This document shows, in pieces, positions 1 through 9,136 of a stretch of 64,000 bases of DNA; position 1 is the stretch's first letter; each line of letters starts with the position of its first letter. The notes beneath the pieces are model-generated. The model ran no database searches. It saw nothing but the letters and a program-made list of their open reading frames with translations, and had not been told where the DNA came from. The DNA comes from Lentzea sp. NBRC 102530 (lineage in GTDB: Bacteria > Actinomycetota > Actinomycetes > Mycobacteriales > Pseudonocardiaceae): contig NZ_BSTF01000009.1 of assembly GCF_030269365.1 (NCBI RefSeq), positions 124,001 through 188,000 of the forward strand. The letters are read 5' to 3'. A program made the translations under genes and the position numbers.

Positions 1-1440
1 GACGTGCCGGCCGGTGCCCGCGTGGCCACCTTCGCGACCAACACCCGGCGGCACCTGGAGCTCTACCTCGCGGTGCCGGTCACCAAGCGGGTGCTGCACT
101 CCCTCAACATCCGGCTCTCCGCCGAGCACCTCGAGTACATCGTCAACCACGCTCAAGACGACGTCGTGTTCGTCGACCGCGCGCTGCTCCCCCGGATCTG
201 GCCCAGCGCACCGAACATGCCGTCGGTGCGGCACTGGGTCGTGCTGCCCGACGACAGCGGCGAGACCATTCCCGACGACCCGCGCGTCCTGCTCTACGAC
301 GACCTCGTGGCCGCCTCGGACCCGTTCCCCGGCTCGTTCGAGGACACGTTCACGCTCGCGGACGAGAACCTCGCCTCCGGCCTCTGCTACACCTCCGGCA
401 CGACCGGGCCGCCGAAGGGCGTGCTCTACAGCCACCGTTCGACGGTCCTGCACTGCCTCGGCACGCTCGCGGCCGGGTTCATCGGCCTGTGCGAGAGCGA
501 CGTCGTGATGCCGATCGTGCCGATGTTCCACGCCAACGCGTGGGGACTGCCCTACGGCGCCATGATGACCGGCGCCGCGCTCGTGCTGCCCGGCCCGTCG
601 AACGAACCGGAACACCTGCTGTCGTTGATGGAGTCCGAACGCGTCACCGTCGCCGGTGCCGTGCCGACGGTCTGGACGAGCCTCGCCCCCGGCCTGCGGT
701 CCCGCGACCTGAGCGCGACGCGGTTCCTGCTGGGCGGCGGCTCCGCGATCGCCCCGGCGCTGTCGGAGACCTACCGCGCCACCGTCGGCGTGCCCATCAC
801 GCACTCCTGGGGCATGACCGAGATCAGTCCGGTCGGGACGATCGGCGGCACCCGGACCCAGCACGACACCCTCCCCGAGGACGAGCAGGTGGCGGTGCGA
901 GCCGCCCAGGGCCAGCCGCTGCCGCTGGTGAACCTGCGGATCGCCGACGTCGAGACGGGCGCGGAACTGCCGCGCGACGGCAAGGCGATCGGCGAACTCC
1001 AGGTGGCGGGCCCGTGGGTCGCGGGCGGCTACTTCCTCGTGGACGCGGCCGACCGGTTCACCGAGGACGGCTGGCTGCGGACCGGCGACCTCGCCACCAT
1101 CGACGCCCACGGCTACGTCAGGCTGGTCGACCGGATGAAGGACCTGATCAAGTCCGGTGGCGAGTGGATCTCCTCGGTCGAGTTGGAGAGCGCGATCGCC
1201 TCGCACACCGACGTCGTCGAGGTCGCCGTCGTCGCCCGGCCCGACCCGCGCTGGGTCGAACGCCCGGTCGCCTACGTCGTGCTGCGCGACGGCAGCGCCA
1301 CCACCGGCGAGGACCTGTTGCGGCACATCACCCCGCTGGTCGCGAAGTGGTGGCTGCCCGACGAGGTGTTCTTCCGGGCGGCGCTGCCGAAGACGGGCAC
1401 CGGCAAGCTGTCCAAGAGCGCCCTACGGGAGTCCGCCTGA
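1..1440 (+). CDS. Fatty-acid/acyl-CoA synthetase (AMP-binding), 5' truncated
   Basis: Adenylates a carboxylic acid with ATP and transfers it to coenzyme A. The frame is open from the first base, so the N-terminus lies outside the window; about 60-70 residues are missing compared with ~540-aa relatives. Counting from the first GTG in frame, the P-loop-like YTSGTTGPPKG motif is at residues 129-139. A5-type SWGMTE, the A7 GDLATID region, the hinge KDLIKSGGEWIS and the C-terminal catalytic-lysine motif PKTGTGKLSK follow, so both ANL domains are present. There is no carrier domain, which argues against an NRPS fragment. Substrate unknown. Its 3' end overlaps the convergent regulator by 18 nt. Confidence 0.9.
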   Translation, partial: DVPAGARVATFATNTRRHLELYLAVPVTKRVLHSLNIRLSAEHLEYIVNHAQDDVVFVDRALLPRIWPSAPNMPSVRHWVVLPDDSGETIPDDPRVLLYDDLVAASDPFPGSFEDTFTLADENLASGLCYTSGTTGPPKGVLYSHRSTVLHCLGTLAAGFIGLCESDVVMPIVPMFHANAWGLPYGAMMTGAALVLPGPSNEPEHLLSLMESERVTVAGAVPTVWTSLAPGLRSRDLSATRFLLGGGSAIAPALSETYRATVGVPITHSWGMTEISPVGTIGGTRTQHDTLPEDEQVAVRAAQGQPLPLVNLRIADVETGAELPRDGKAIGELQVAGPWVAGGYFLVDAADRFTEDGWLRTGDLATIDAHGYVRLVDRMKDLIKSGGEWISSVELESAIASHTDVVEVAVVARPDPRWVERPVAYVVLRDGSATTGEDLLRHITPLVAKWWLPDEVFFRAALPKTGTGKLSKSALRESA

Positions 1441-3087
1441 CGACCGCAGCCTGTGCAACTCCAGGCCGAGGCGCAGTTCCAGTTCGTTCTCGGTGCGCCA
1501 GTCGGCACCGAGGACGTCGCCCACGCGATCGAGCCGTTTGAGCAACGTGTTGACGTGCACGTGCAACGCGCGCGCTGTCGCCGCCACGTTCGCGCGGTGG
1601 TCGTAGTAGGTGGTGAGCGTGCCGACGAGGTCGGTGCCGCGGCGCTCGTCGTGGTCCGCCAGCGGCCCGACCGAGGTGGCCAGGAAGCGGTCGAGGTCGT
1701 GCACCCGTTCGACGTCGAACACCAAGGCGTACAAGGCGTAACGGCCGGTCGTGGCGCCTCGGTCGGTGTGCCCGAGCGCGCGCATGACCGCGCCGCACCG
1801 CCCGGCCAGCGAGAACGCGCGCGCCCAGTCGTGTGCCAGAGCCCGTTCGCCCACCACGACGACGGGGCCACCGCAGACACGACGCAGACGGCGGTGGACC
1901 TCCTCGACGGTGCGGTCGTCGTCGGTGCTGGGCACGATCATCGTGGCCCTGCCGAGGTGTTCGCCGGCGAGCCCGGACCGTTCCCGCGCGATGTCGTGCA
2001 GGTGGCGCACGAGGTCGGCGGGCGCCTCCGCCTCGGCGACCACGACCAGGGCGAGCCGGTCGGCGTCGATGTGCCGGGCGTGGGCGCGGGAGCGCTGGGA
2101 GGCGCTGATGCCGGGGCTGCCGACCATCAGCTCGGTCAGCAGCTCCCCGCTCAGCCGTTCGCTGGCGTCGGCGACCGCGCGTTCCTTCAGGATCAGCAAC
2201 CCGAGGATGTGCGTGGCCCGTTCGAGGGTGCGCAGGTCCATCTCGTCGGAGACGCCGTGCCCCGGCGCGGCCTTCCGGCTCCACGACAACGCGCCGAGGT
2301 GGCTGTCGCCCGCCCGGATCGGCGCCACGCTGTGCGCGATCCCGTCGGTGACCGACGTGGTGACCCGGCCGGACCGGTGCCCGGCGGCGTCGGCCCGGTC
2401 GAGCACGACCACGCTGCCGCCGAGCTGCCCGGCGAGGTGCTGGGCGACGTCGTCCGGGGTGCCTCCTTCGAGCACCACGCCCGTCAGCGTCTCGTGGATC
2501 GCCTGCGCGCGTTCGACGGAGGCCACGTGCTCTTCGAGGCCCCGCAAGGCGATCCGGCTCTCCTCGTAGAGGCGGGCGTTGTCGAGCGCCACCGCCGCGT
2601 GGTCGGCGAACGCGCTGAGCAACGCGATCTCCCCCGCGTGGAACGACCGCTCGGAGCGGTACGCGGCGAACAGCGCGCCCACCACCTCGTCGCGGATCAC
2701 CAGCGGCACGCCGAGGAGCGCCACGAGGTCCTCGGTGCCGACCAGCCGGTCGAAGCCCGCGTCGTGGTCGATGTGGGTCGAGGCGGCGTAGTTGCGCACC
2801 CACTGCGGACGGCGGGTGGCCAGCACCTTGCCGCCGAGACCCACCCCGGCCGGGATGGTCGCGCTCAGGAACGCCGCGGAGATCGTCCCCTCGGCCGCCT
2901 TCGCCGACAGCCTGCCGTCCGCGACCAGCGAGAGGTACGTGAAGTCCGTGCCCATCAGGTCGTGGGCGTGCCGGACGATCGACTGCAGCACGGCGTCGAG
3001 TTCGCCGAGAGCGGTCAGCGACTTCGCCGTCGCGTACAACGACGCGAGTTCCCGCTGGCGGCGCACGAGTTCGTCCGTTTCGGTCAC
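1423..3087 (-). CDS. GAF-domain transcriptional regulator with PucR-type C-terminal HTH
   Basis: A 554-residue regulator. The N-terminal third (about residues 25-180) reads as a GAF sensor domain. The middle resembles the GGDEF-like linker of PucR/CdaR proteins. The last ~55 residues contain the PucR-type HTH signature (TYYDHRANVAATARALHVHVNTLLKRLDRV region). The family commonly controls neighbouring catabolic genes. It is divergent from the transporter/tannase pair starting at 3232, with 144 bp between them, so it is the likely regulator of that pair (inference). It overlaps the acyl-CoA ligase tail to tail. Effector unknown. Confidence 0.85.
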   Translation of the reverse strand: MTETDELVRRQRELASLYATAKSLTALGELDAVLQSIVRHAHDLMGTDFTYLSLVADGRLSAKAAEGTISAAFLSATIPAGVGLGGKVLATRRPQWVRNYAASTHIDHDAGFDRLVGTEDLVALLGVPLVIRDEVVGALFAAYRSERSFHAGEIALLSAFADHAAVALDNARLYEESRIALRGLEEHVASVERAQAIHETLTGVVLEGGTPDDVAQHLAGQLGGSVVVLDRADAAGHRSGRVTTSVTDGIAHSVAPIRAGDSHLGALSWSRKAAPGHGVSDEMDLRTLERATHILGLLILKERAVADASERLSGELLTELMVGSPGISASQRSRAHARHIDADRLALVVVAEAEAPADLVRHLHDIARERSGLAGEHLGRATMIVPSTDDDRTVEEVHRRLRRVCGGPVVVVGERALAHDWARAFSLAGRCGAVMRALGHTDRGATTGRYALYALVFDVERVHDLDRFLATSVGPLADHDERRGTDLVGTLTTYYDHRANVAATARALHVHVNTLLKRLDRVGDVLGADWRTENELELRLGLELHRLRSSGGLP

Positions 3088-3231
3088 CGCCTCATTCTCA
3101 CCCAGAAATCGGTGGAGGAAAGGTCCACCAGATCCGGGGCTGCGGTGTGTGATCCGGACCTCGGCTCGCCGGGCCCGCCGCCCTAGCGTTGGCCGTCATC
3201 ACCTGCCGGTTCACCGACGAAGGCGGCATGT

Positions 3232-4587
3232 ATGACGACCCCTGTGGCCCAGCCGGAACAGACCCGGCGGCGCGGCTTCCGCAAGCTCCTCACCGCAGGC
3301 CTGATCGGCAGTTCGATCGAGTGGTACGACTTCTTCCTCTACGGCACCGCGGCCGCGCTGGTGTTCCCCAAGGTGTTCTTCCCGCAGTCCTCGGCGCTCA
3401 CCGGCACGCTGCTCGCGTTCAGCACGTTCTGGGCGGGGTTCGTGGCGCGGCCGGTCGGCGGGGTGCTCGCCGGGCACTTCGGCGACAAGTACGGGCGCAA
3501 GCCGGTCGTCGTCACGTGCCTCGCGCTGATGGGCGCCGCGACGTTCCTGATCGGCTGCCTGCCCAGCGCGTCGTCTGTGGGGGCGCTGGCGCCGATCCTG
3601 CTGGTGACGCTGCGGTTCCTGCAGGGGCTCGCGGCGGGCGGCCAGTGGGGCGGGATCATGCTGCTGCTCACCGAGTCCGCGAGCCCGAAGCGGCGCGGGT
3701 TCGCCGGGACGTTCGGGCAGACCAGCGTCCCGGTCGCGGTGATCGTCTCGAACCTGATCTTCGTGGCGGCCAGCGGGCTGATGCCGAACGACGCGTTCCT
3801 CAGCTGGGGCTGGCGGATCCCGTTCCTGCTCAGCATCGTGATGTTCGCGGTCGTGCTGTACGTGCAGTCCAAAGTGGAGGACACCCCGGAGTTCCGCGCG
3901 CTGCAGAACGAGGTGGCGCGGCCGGAACGCGCGGTGGTGCGGGCCCCGCTCGCCCAGGTGATCCGCTCCCGGTGGGGCACGATCCTGCTCGCCTGCGGGA
4001 TCCTGTCCGCGACCAACAGCCTGTTCTACGTCAGCATCGCCGGCCTGCTGAACTACGGCACCACGTCGTTGAAGCTCGACCGCAACGGACTGCTCACGGT
4101 GGTGCTGCTGAGTTCCGTGGCGATGCTCGCCGTGCTGCCCTGGTCCGGGCACGTGTCGGACCGGATCGGACGACGACCGTTGATCCTCATCGGCGGGCTG
4201 GGCGTCGCGTTGTGGGGCTTCCCGTACTTCGGGCTGGTCAACACCGCCTCGCTGCCGCTGATCTTCGTCGCCGTGGTGGTCGGGTTCATCTTCCAGAGCC
4301 TCACCTACGGCCCGATCGCGAGCTTCCTCGGCGAGCTGTTCGCGCCCAACGTCCGGTACTCCGGCGCCTCGCTGTCCTACCAGCTGTCCGCGATCGTCAT
4401 CAGCGGTGGCACGCCGTTCCTGATGACGGCGCTGATCGCGGAGACCGGCAGCACCCTGCCCGTGGCCGCCTACATCACCCTGATGGGGCTGATCACGTTC
4501 GCCTGCGCGTGGTTCCTGCCCGAGACGAACCCGGCCGAGGTCCGCGAGGACCCGCAGGCCGTTCCCGGCACGCACCTCTACCGCTGA
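3232..4587 (+). CDS. MFS transporter, metabolite:H+ symporter (MHS) type
   Basis: A 451-residue twelve-helix permease. The opening helix GLIGSSIEWYDFFLYGTAAAL is typical of the MHS subgroup (ShiA/ProP/KgtP-like). The loop motif GHFGDKYGRKP between helices 2 and 3 and its repeat SDRIGRRP in the second half are the MFS signatures. ATG 3232 is preceded by a purine-rich gaaggcgg. The secreted tannase-like gene begins 10 nt downstream, so the pair is probably an operon in which the permease imports organic or aromatic acids released outside the cell (inference). The divergent GAF/PucR regulator lies upstream. Confidence 0.88.
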   Translation: MTTPVAQPEQTRRRGFRKLLTAGLIGSSIEWYDFFLYGTAAALVFPKVFFPQSSALTGTLLAFSTFWAGFVARPVGGVLAGHFGDKYGRKPVVVTCLALMGAATFLIGCLPSASSVGALAPILLVTLRFLQGLAAGGQWGGIMLLLTESASPKRRGFAGTFGQTSVPVAVIVSNLIFVAASGLMPNDAFLSWGWRIPFLLSIVMFAVVLYVQSKVEDTPEFRALQNEVARPERAVVRAPLAQVIRSRWGTILLACGILSATNSLFYVSIAGLLNYGTTSLKLDRNGLLTVVLLSSVAMLAVLPWSGHVSDRIGRRPLILIGGLGVALWGFPYFGLVNTASLPLIFVAVVVGFIFQSLTYGPIASFLGELFAPNVRYSGASLSYQLSAIVISGGTPFLMTALIAETGSTLPVAAYITLMGLITFACAWFLPETNPAEVREDPQAVPGTHLYR

Positions 4588-4597
4588 AAGGACTCCG

Positions 4598-6187
4598 GTG
4601 GTGAAGACCCCCGTCGTGCTGGTCGCCGCGCTTCTGCTGCTCGGCGGAACCCCCGCTCTCGCAACACCTTCCGCGTCGTGCTCCTCGCTGGCCGGGGTGG
4701 TGATCCCGGCCTCGGTCATCGGCCTGCCGACGAACGGCGGCCGGGTCACCGCGGCCGCCGTGACGTCGAGTGTCGTGAGTGGACGGACGATCACGTACTG
4801 CCAGGTGGACGCCGACCTGCGTCCGGTGGACCCGTCGGCGCCCGCGATCAAGATGCGGGTGGCGTTGCCGGAGGGGTGGAACCGCAGGGCGTTGATGTTC
4901 GGTGGCGGCGGGTACAACGGCACGATCCCCGCGCTGACGGGCACCGTGCCGTTCGCCGCCGGGGACGCTCCCCTCGCCCGCCGGTACGTGACGTTCGCCA
5001 GCGACTCCGGTCACCAGCAGGGCGCGGGCACGGTGCCGTCGCTGGACGGCTCGTTCGGGGTGAACGACGAGGCGTTGCGGAACTTCGCCGCCGGGGACGC
5101 GTTGAAGAAGACCTACGACGCGAGCATGTTCCTCGTGCTGCGGGCTTACGGACGGGGTCCGGCGCAGACGTTCTTCGCCGGCGGCTCGACGGGTGGCCGG
5201 GAGGCGCTCGTCGTCGCCCAGCGGTGGCCGGACGCGTTCGACGGCGTGATCTCCGGCTACCCGGCGTGGAACAACCTCGCCGAGGCGCTGTACCTGGGAC
5301 ACCTGACGCAGGTGCTGGCGCAGCCCGGCGCGTTCCCCGGCCCGGCGGAGCAGACGTTGTTGTACGACAGCGTGATCCGCGCGTGCGATGGCGCGGACGG
5401 GGTGCGCGACGGCGTCGTCTCGAACCCCGGCTGCCGGTTCGACCCGCGCACGGTGCGGTGCCCGCAGGCCGCCGGGTGCCTGTCGGACGCGCAGATCGAG
5501 GCGGTGACGGCCATGTCCACGCCGCTGCGCTGGCCGTACCGGGTCGCGAGCGGCGAGACGCACTACCCCGGCTTCCCGTTCCTGTCCGGCGCGGACATGC
5601 GGACGCCGTTCCTCGGGTTCGGCACGACCGCCCCGGCGAACCCGATGCCCACCACCAGCGGCTACGGCATGCAGTACTGGGACCAGTGGGTGAAGCACTT
5701 CCTCACCCGCGACCCCGGATTCAGCGCCCTCGACCTCGACCCGCGCCGGCCGGGGAAGTGGCTGGCGAGGATCAGCGAGCTGTCGTTGGTGCAGGACCGC
5801 AACAACACCGACCTGAGGCCGTTCGCGCGGTCCGGCGGCAAGCTGATCCTGCTGCACGGCAACGCGGACGAGCTCGTCTCGCACCGCTCGACCAACGACT
5901 ACTACGAACGCGTGCGCGACCGGCTCGGGCCCAGGGCGACGGACGAGTTCCTGCGCTACTACCTCGTGCCCGGCGCCAACCACGCGAACTTCGGCACCCC
6001 GGCGTTCGCCGCGGGCTGGGACTCCCTCACCGCGCTCGAGCAGTGGGTCTCCAGTGGACGGTCACCGCGGCACCCCGTGGTCACCGACCTGACGCACGAC
6101 CGGACCAGGCCGCTGTGCGAGTACCCGGCCTGGCCCCGGTACCGGTCGGGCGATCCGAACAGCGCGGCGAGCTTCACCTGCGCGTGA
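4598..6187 (+). CDS. Secreted tannase/feruloyl esterase family hydrolase
   Basis: A 529-residue protein with a signal peptide (basic start, hydrophobic core about 5-16, cleavage near ALA-TP at ~22). The nucleophile motif GGSTGG (Ser197) is characteristic of the tannase/feruloyl esterase family. The Asp is probably in GNADELVSH and the His in PGANHANFG, in the expected order. Cys residues fit an extracellular protein. Two consecutive GTG codons (4598, 4601) follow gaaagga; either could be the start. The family hydrolyses esters of gallic, ferulic or related acids. Coupled to the upstream MHS transporter. The 3' end overlaps the LysR gene by 14 nt. Confidence 0.88.
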   Translation: MVKTPVVLVAALLLLGGTPALATPSASCSSLAGVVIPASVIGLPTNGGRVTAAAVTSSVVSGRTITYCQVDADLRPVDPSAPAIKMRVALPEGWNRRALMFGGGGYNGTIPALTGTVPFAAGDAPLARRYVTFASDSGHQQGAGTVPSLDGSFGVNDEALRNFAAGDALKKTYDASMFLVLRAYGRGPAQTFFAGGSTGGREALVVAQRWPDAFDGVISGYPAWNNLAEALYLGHLTQVLAQPGAFPGPAEQTLLYDSVIRACDGADGVRDGVVSNPGCRFDPRTVRCPQAAGCLSDAQIEAVTAMSTPLRWPYRVASGETHYPGFPFLSGADMRTPFLGFGTTAPANPMPTTSGYGMQYWDQWVKHFLTRDPGFSALDLDPRRPGKWLARISELSLVQDRNNTDLRPFARSGGKLILLHGNADELVSHRSTNDYYERVRDRLGPRATDEFLRYYLVPGANHANFGTPAFAAGWDSLTALEQWVSSGRSPRHPVVTDLTHDRTRPLCEYPAWPRYRSGDPNSAASFTCA

Positions 6188-7064
6188 AGAACTCGTGCAC
6201 GATCGCGATCAACGCCCTGGTCGCGGCGCTGGGCCTGCGCCCGGCGGGCCACGCGAGCCCGAGCGGCCAGTCGAGGTCCGCGCCCGTCACCGTCAGCGTC
6301 TTGACGCCGGGCGCGGCCCCGATGACGTAGTTCGGCAGCAGCACGACGCCCAGGCCGTGCCGCACGAAGTCGACGCCCGTGTAGATGTCCGACATCTCCA
6401 CGGTCACGCGACGCGGCACGGCGTTCGCGGCGAACGCCCGGTCAGTCACCATGCGGTTGCCGTAGCCCAGCGGCGAGTCGATGAAGTCGAGGCCCGCCAG
6501 GTCACCGATCGGCACCTCGTCCCGCGCGGCCAGCGGGTGGTCCTGCGGCACGACCAGGTCCATCCGCGACCGCGTGAGGTGGTCGAGCACGATGCCGTCC
6601 GGTGTCTCGCCGGGCAGCGACACGAACGACAGGTCGAGCCTGCGGTCCAGCAGCTGTTCGACGAGCCCGAGCGACCCCGACGTGGAGGCGTTCGTGCGGA
6701 CCAGCACGGCGGGGTGACGCCGGTGGAACTCGCCGAGCAGCTCGGGCAGGTTGATCAGCGTCACCGACGTCAGCGTGCCGAGCCGGACCGTGCCGGTGAG
6801 CCCGCCCTGCGCCTGCGCGACCGCGTCCCTGGCCTCACCGACGGCGTCCAGCACGGCCTGGGCCTTCGGCAGCAGCGCCTCCCCCGCGTCGGTGAGCAGG
6901 ACGCGCTTGGAGTTGCGGTCGAGCAGGGACGCGCCGAGCTCGCGTTCGAGGGTCTTGATCGCGGCCGAGACCGCGGACTGCACGACGTGCACGCGGGCGG
7001 CGCCGCGGGTGAAGCTCGCCTCCTCGGCGACCGCGACGAAGTACTCGAGCTGACGGAGGTCCAC
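6174..7064 (-). CDS. LysR family transcriptional regulator
   Basis: A 296-residue LTTR. The GTG at 7064 gives the canonical start VDLRQLEYFVAVAEEASFT; the reading frame is open further upstream but that extension looks non-coding. The HTH (ARVHVVQSAVSAAIKTLERELG) occupies about residues 15-60. The remainder is the periplasmic-binding-like effector domain (SVTLINLPELLGEFHRRHP and the later DLVVPQDHPLA are typical). Divergent from the MFS gene at 7147 with ~80 bp between, so it likely regulates that exporter. Ligand unknown. Confidence 0.9.
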   Translation of the reverse strand: MDLRQLEYFVAVAEEASFTRGAARVHVVQSAVSAAIKTLERELGASLLDRNSKRVLLTDAGEALLPKAQAVLDAVGEARDAVAQAQGGLTGTVRLGTLTSVTLINLPELLGEFHRRHPAVLVRTNASTSGSLGLVEQLLDRRLDLSFVSLPGETPDGIVLDHLTRSRMDLVVPQDHPLAARDEVPIGDLAGLDFIDSPLGYGNRMVTDRAFAANAVPRRVTVEMSDIYTGVDFVRHGLGVVLLPNYVIGAAPGVKTLTVTGADLDWPLGLAWPAGRRPSAATRALIAIVHEFFTRR

Positions 7065-7146
7065 ACCAGCGAGTATCTCAGACGGTGATGATCGCCAGCT
7101 CGAACTTTCGTTGGACGTGATGCTTGCAGGTCCGCACAGTGGTGGC

Positions 7147-8367
7147 ATGTCTCTGGTCCTCGATTCACCCCCGGTCGCCGCCCAGCCGGTGGAGAGCAAG
7201 CCCCACGGCCGCGGGTTCTGGGCCGTGGCCCTCACGTTCCTGGTCGCGAGCGCCTACTCGACCGTTCCCGCTCCGCTGTTCCCGCTCTACGTGGCCCGCG
7301 AGGGCTTCACGACGTTCGACATCACCGTGGTGTTCGCCGCCTTCGCGGTCGGCGTGGTGATCAGCCTGCTGCTGGCGGGCCACGTCTCGGACTGGCTGGG
7401 CCGCAAGGCGGTCCTGATCCCGGCGCTGACGCTGGAGATCGTGTCCGCGCTGCTGTTCCTGACGAGCACCTCGCTGCCGGTGCTGGTCGTGGCGAGGGTG
7501 GTCAACGGCCTGGGCATCGGCATGATCGTCGCCACCTCCACCGCGTACCTCCACGACCTGCACACCCGGCACCGCCCCGGTGCGACGCCGCGCCGGTTCG
7601 AGATCGTGTCGACGGCCGCGAACATCGGCGGTCTGGGCGTCGGAGCCCTGATCGCGGGCGTGCTGGCGCAGTACGTGCCATCGCCTTTGAGCACCCCGTA
7701 CGTCGTGCTGGCCGTGCTGCTGGTGGTGTCCATCGCCGCTGTCGCGCTGACGCCGGAGACCGTCGAACGCCGCCGGGTCCCGTACCGGCCGCAGCGGATC
7801 AGCGCGGACCACGGTGACCGACGGGGTTATGTGGCCGCCGGCGCGGGCGCGTTCGCCGCGTTCTCGGTGTTCGGCGTGTTCACGTCGGTGGCGCCGGGGT
7901 TCGTGGCGGGCGAACTGCACCACCCGTCCCGGCTGCTGGCCGGGCTCGTGGTGTTCCTCGTGTTCGGCGGCGCCGCCGTGGCGCAGACGCTGACCGGCGG
8001 CTTGCCGGCGGGCGTGCGCCGGGTGCTGGGGCTCGGCGGCCAGGCCCTGGGGCTGCTGCTGGTCGTCGCCGGGATGCACGCGACGAGCTTCCCGTTGTTC
8101 CTCGCCGGTGGCGCGGTCTCCGGCATCGGGGCGGGCGTGCAGTTCAAGTCGTCGATCGGCGCGGTCGCCGCGATGGCCGCTCCGGCGCGGCGCGGTGAGG
8201 CGTTGGCGACGTTGTTCTTCATCGCCTACCTCGGGCTGAGCGTGCCGTCGCTGTCGATCGGCCTCGCGACCCGCTCCCTCCCGCCGGTCACCGTGATGAC
8301 GTGGTTCGCCGGTGTGGTGCTGGTGATGCTGGCCGGGGTGGCGGCGCTCAGTCGACCTCGACCGTGA
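7147..8367 (+). CDS. MFS transporter (drug-efflux-like)
   Basis: A 406-residue membrane protein with twelve predicted helices and the MFS loop motif GHVSDWLGRKAVL. The second half ends in YLGLSVPSLSIGLATRS. ATG 7147 gives a normal N-terminus. An in-frame TTG at 7111 would add 12 residues and there is no good Shine-Dalgarno for either, so the start is not settled. The family exports small molecules, and divergence from a LysR gene fits inducible efflux (inference). The last 20 nt overlap the convergent YwqG-like gene. Confidence 0.82.
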   Translation: MSLVLDSPPVAAQPVESKPHGRGFWAVALTFLVASAYSTVPAPLFPLYVAREGFTTFDITVVFAAFAVGVVISLLLAGHVSDWLGRKAVLIPALTLEIVSALLFLTSTSLPVLVVARVVNGLGIGMIVATSTAYLHDLHTRHRPGATPRRFEIVSTAANIGGLGVGALIAGVLAQYVPSPLSTPYVVLAVLLVVSIAAVALTPETVERRRVPYRPQRISADHGDRRGYVAAGAGAFAAFSVFGVFTSVAPGFVAGELHHPSRLLAGLVVFLVFGGAAVAQTLTGGLPAGVRRVLGLGGQALGLLLVVAGMHATSFPLFLAGGAVSGIGAGVQFKSSIGAVAAMAAPARRGEALATLFFIAYLGLSVPSLSIGLATRSLPPVTVMTWFAGVVLVMLAGVAALSRPRP

Positions 8368-9136
8368 ACGGGTGACGGGGGTCGTTCGAGCACAGGAAGA
8401 CGTTGAGGGAGCCGTGGTCGCCGAACAACCACCCGGCCTTCTCGCCGGGCTTGCGCTCACTGCTCGACAACGCCAGTCCCTGCGGCACCGGCGCACCGCA
8501 CTCGGAGCACCGCCCTTCCGGCCTTTCCGTGTGGTACCAGGCCGTCCAGCCGCCGATCTTGGACCCTCTCGCGAGGTCGGGCCACTCGTCGTGGTCGTCG
8601 TGGTCGTCGGGGTCCTGCAGGAACGAGAAGGTGGCGACCATCTCCTCGGGCAGTTCGTCGGGAGCGGGGTACTCGGTGGTCCGCTCCGGCTCGAACACCA
8701 TCGGCCGGGGAAAGAACTCCGGTTCCCGCAGCGCGGGTGCGGGAACGTCGGTGAGCACCGCGCCGACACTCCCGGAAGCGCGCCAGTGCAGCCTCACCCC
8801 GGGTCCACCGTTCGCGCGGTGGTAGAGCGGGCAGAACAGCACCTGCAGCAGGTCGGTGCCGTCCGGGAACGGCAGTTCCGGGAAGTCGCGCCGGTAGAAC
8901 TGGGCAGCGGCGAAGTGCGGCACGCGGTCGTTCTCGCAGTCCTGGACCTGCACGTATCCCGAATGCCCGCTCTCGCACCACGGCCACGGCTCGTCGGCGG
9001 GCCACAACAGCGGGCCGCCGAGGTGGCTGTCCGCGGCGGTCGGCGCGCCCGGCACCGGGTTGAGGACCACGACCGGGCGCTCCCACGCCTCGATGCCCGG
9101 GATGGGTCTGCCCCGGTCCGCGGGCGCCTCAGTCAA
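8348..9136 (-). CDS. YwqG/DUF1963-like protein, downstream paralogue
   Basis: About 262 residues, clearly homologous to the next gene upstream (9129-9782). Shared blocks are SHLGGPLLWP(A)DEPWP near the N-terminus, FYRRDFPELPFPDGTDLLQVLFC, SKIGGWTAWYH, a C-x2-C pair (CSECG) and a final FGDHGSLNVFLCSNDPRHP. The block order resembles YwqG-type (DUF1963) proteins, whose function is unknown; this assignment is tentative. A TTG at 9136 overlapping the upstream stop by 8 nt is the most likely start; I see no better codon that keeps the conserved region. Convergent with and overlapping the MFS gene. Confidence 0.65.
   Translation of the reverse strand: MTEAPADRGRPIPGIEAWERPVVVLNPVPGAPTAADSHLGGPLLWPADEPWPWCESGHSGYVQVQDCENDRVPHFAAAQFYRRDFPELPFPDGTDLLQVLFCPLYHRANGGPGVRLHWRASGSVGAVLTDVPAPALREPEFFPRPMVFEPERTTEYPAPDELPEEMVATFSFLQDPDDHDDHDEWPDLARGSKIGGWTAWYHTERPEGRCSECGAPVPQGLALSSSERKPGEKAGWLFGDHGSLNVFLCSNDPRHPFTVEVD

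Noticed and set aside
1..1440. Nonribosomal peptide synthetase fragment at the left edge
   Set aside because: The adenylating domain is followed directly by a stop with no carrier or condensation domain; motifs fit a stand-alone acyl-CoA ligase.
1453..3186. Long open frame opposite the GAF/PucR regulator
   Set aside because: Composition is His/Arg/Gly/Val-rich without any domain, typical of an antisense frame of a GC-rich gene; the opposite strand has clear GAF and HTH motifs.
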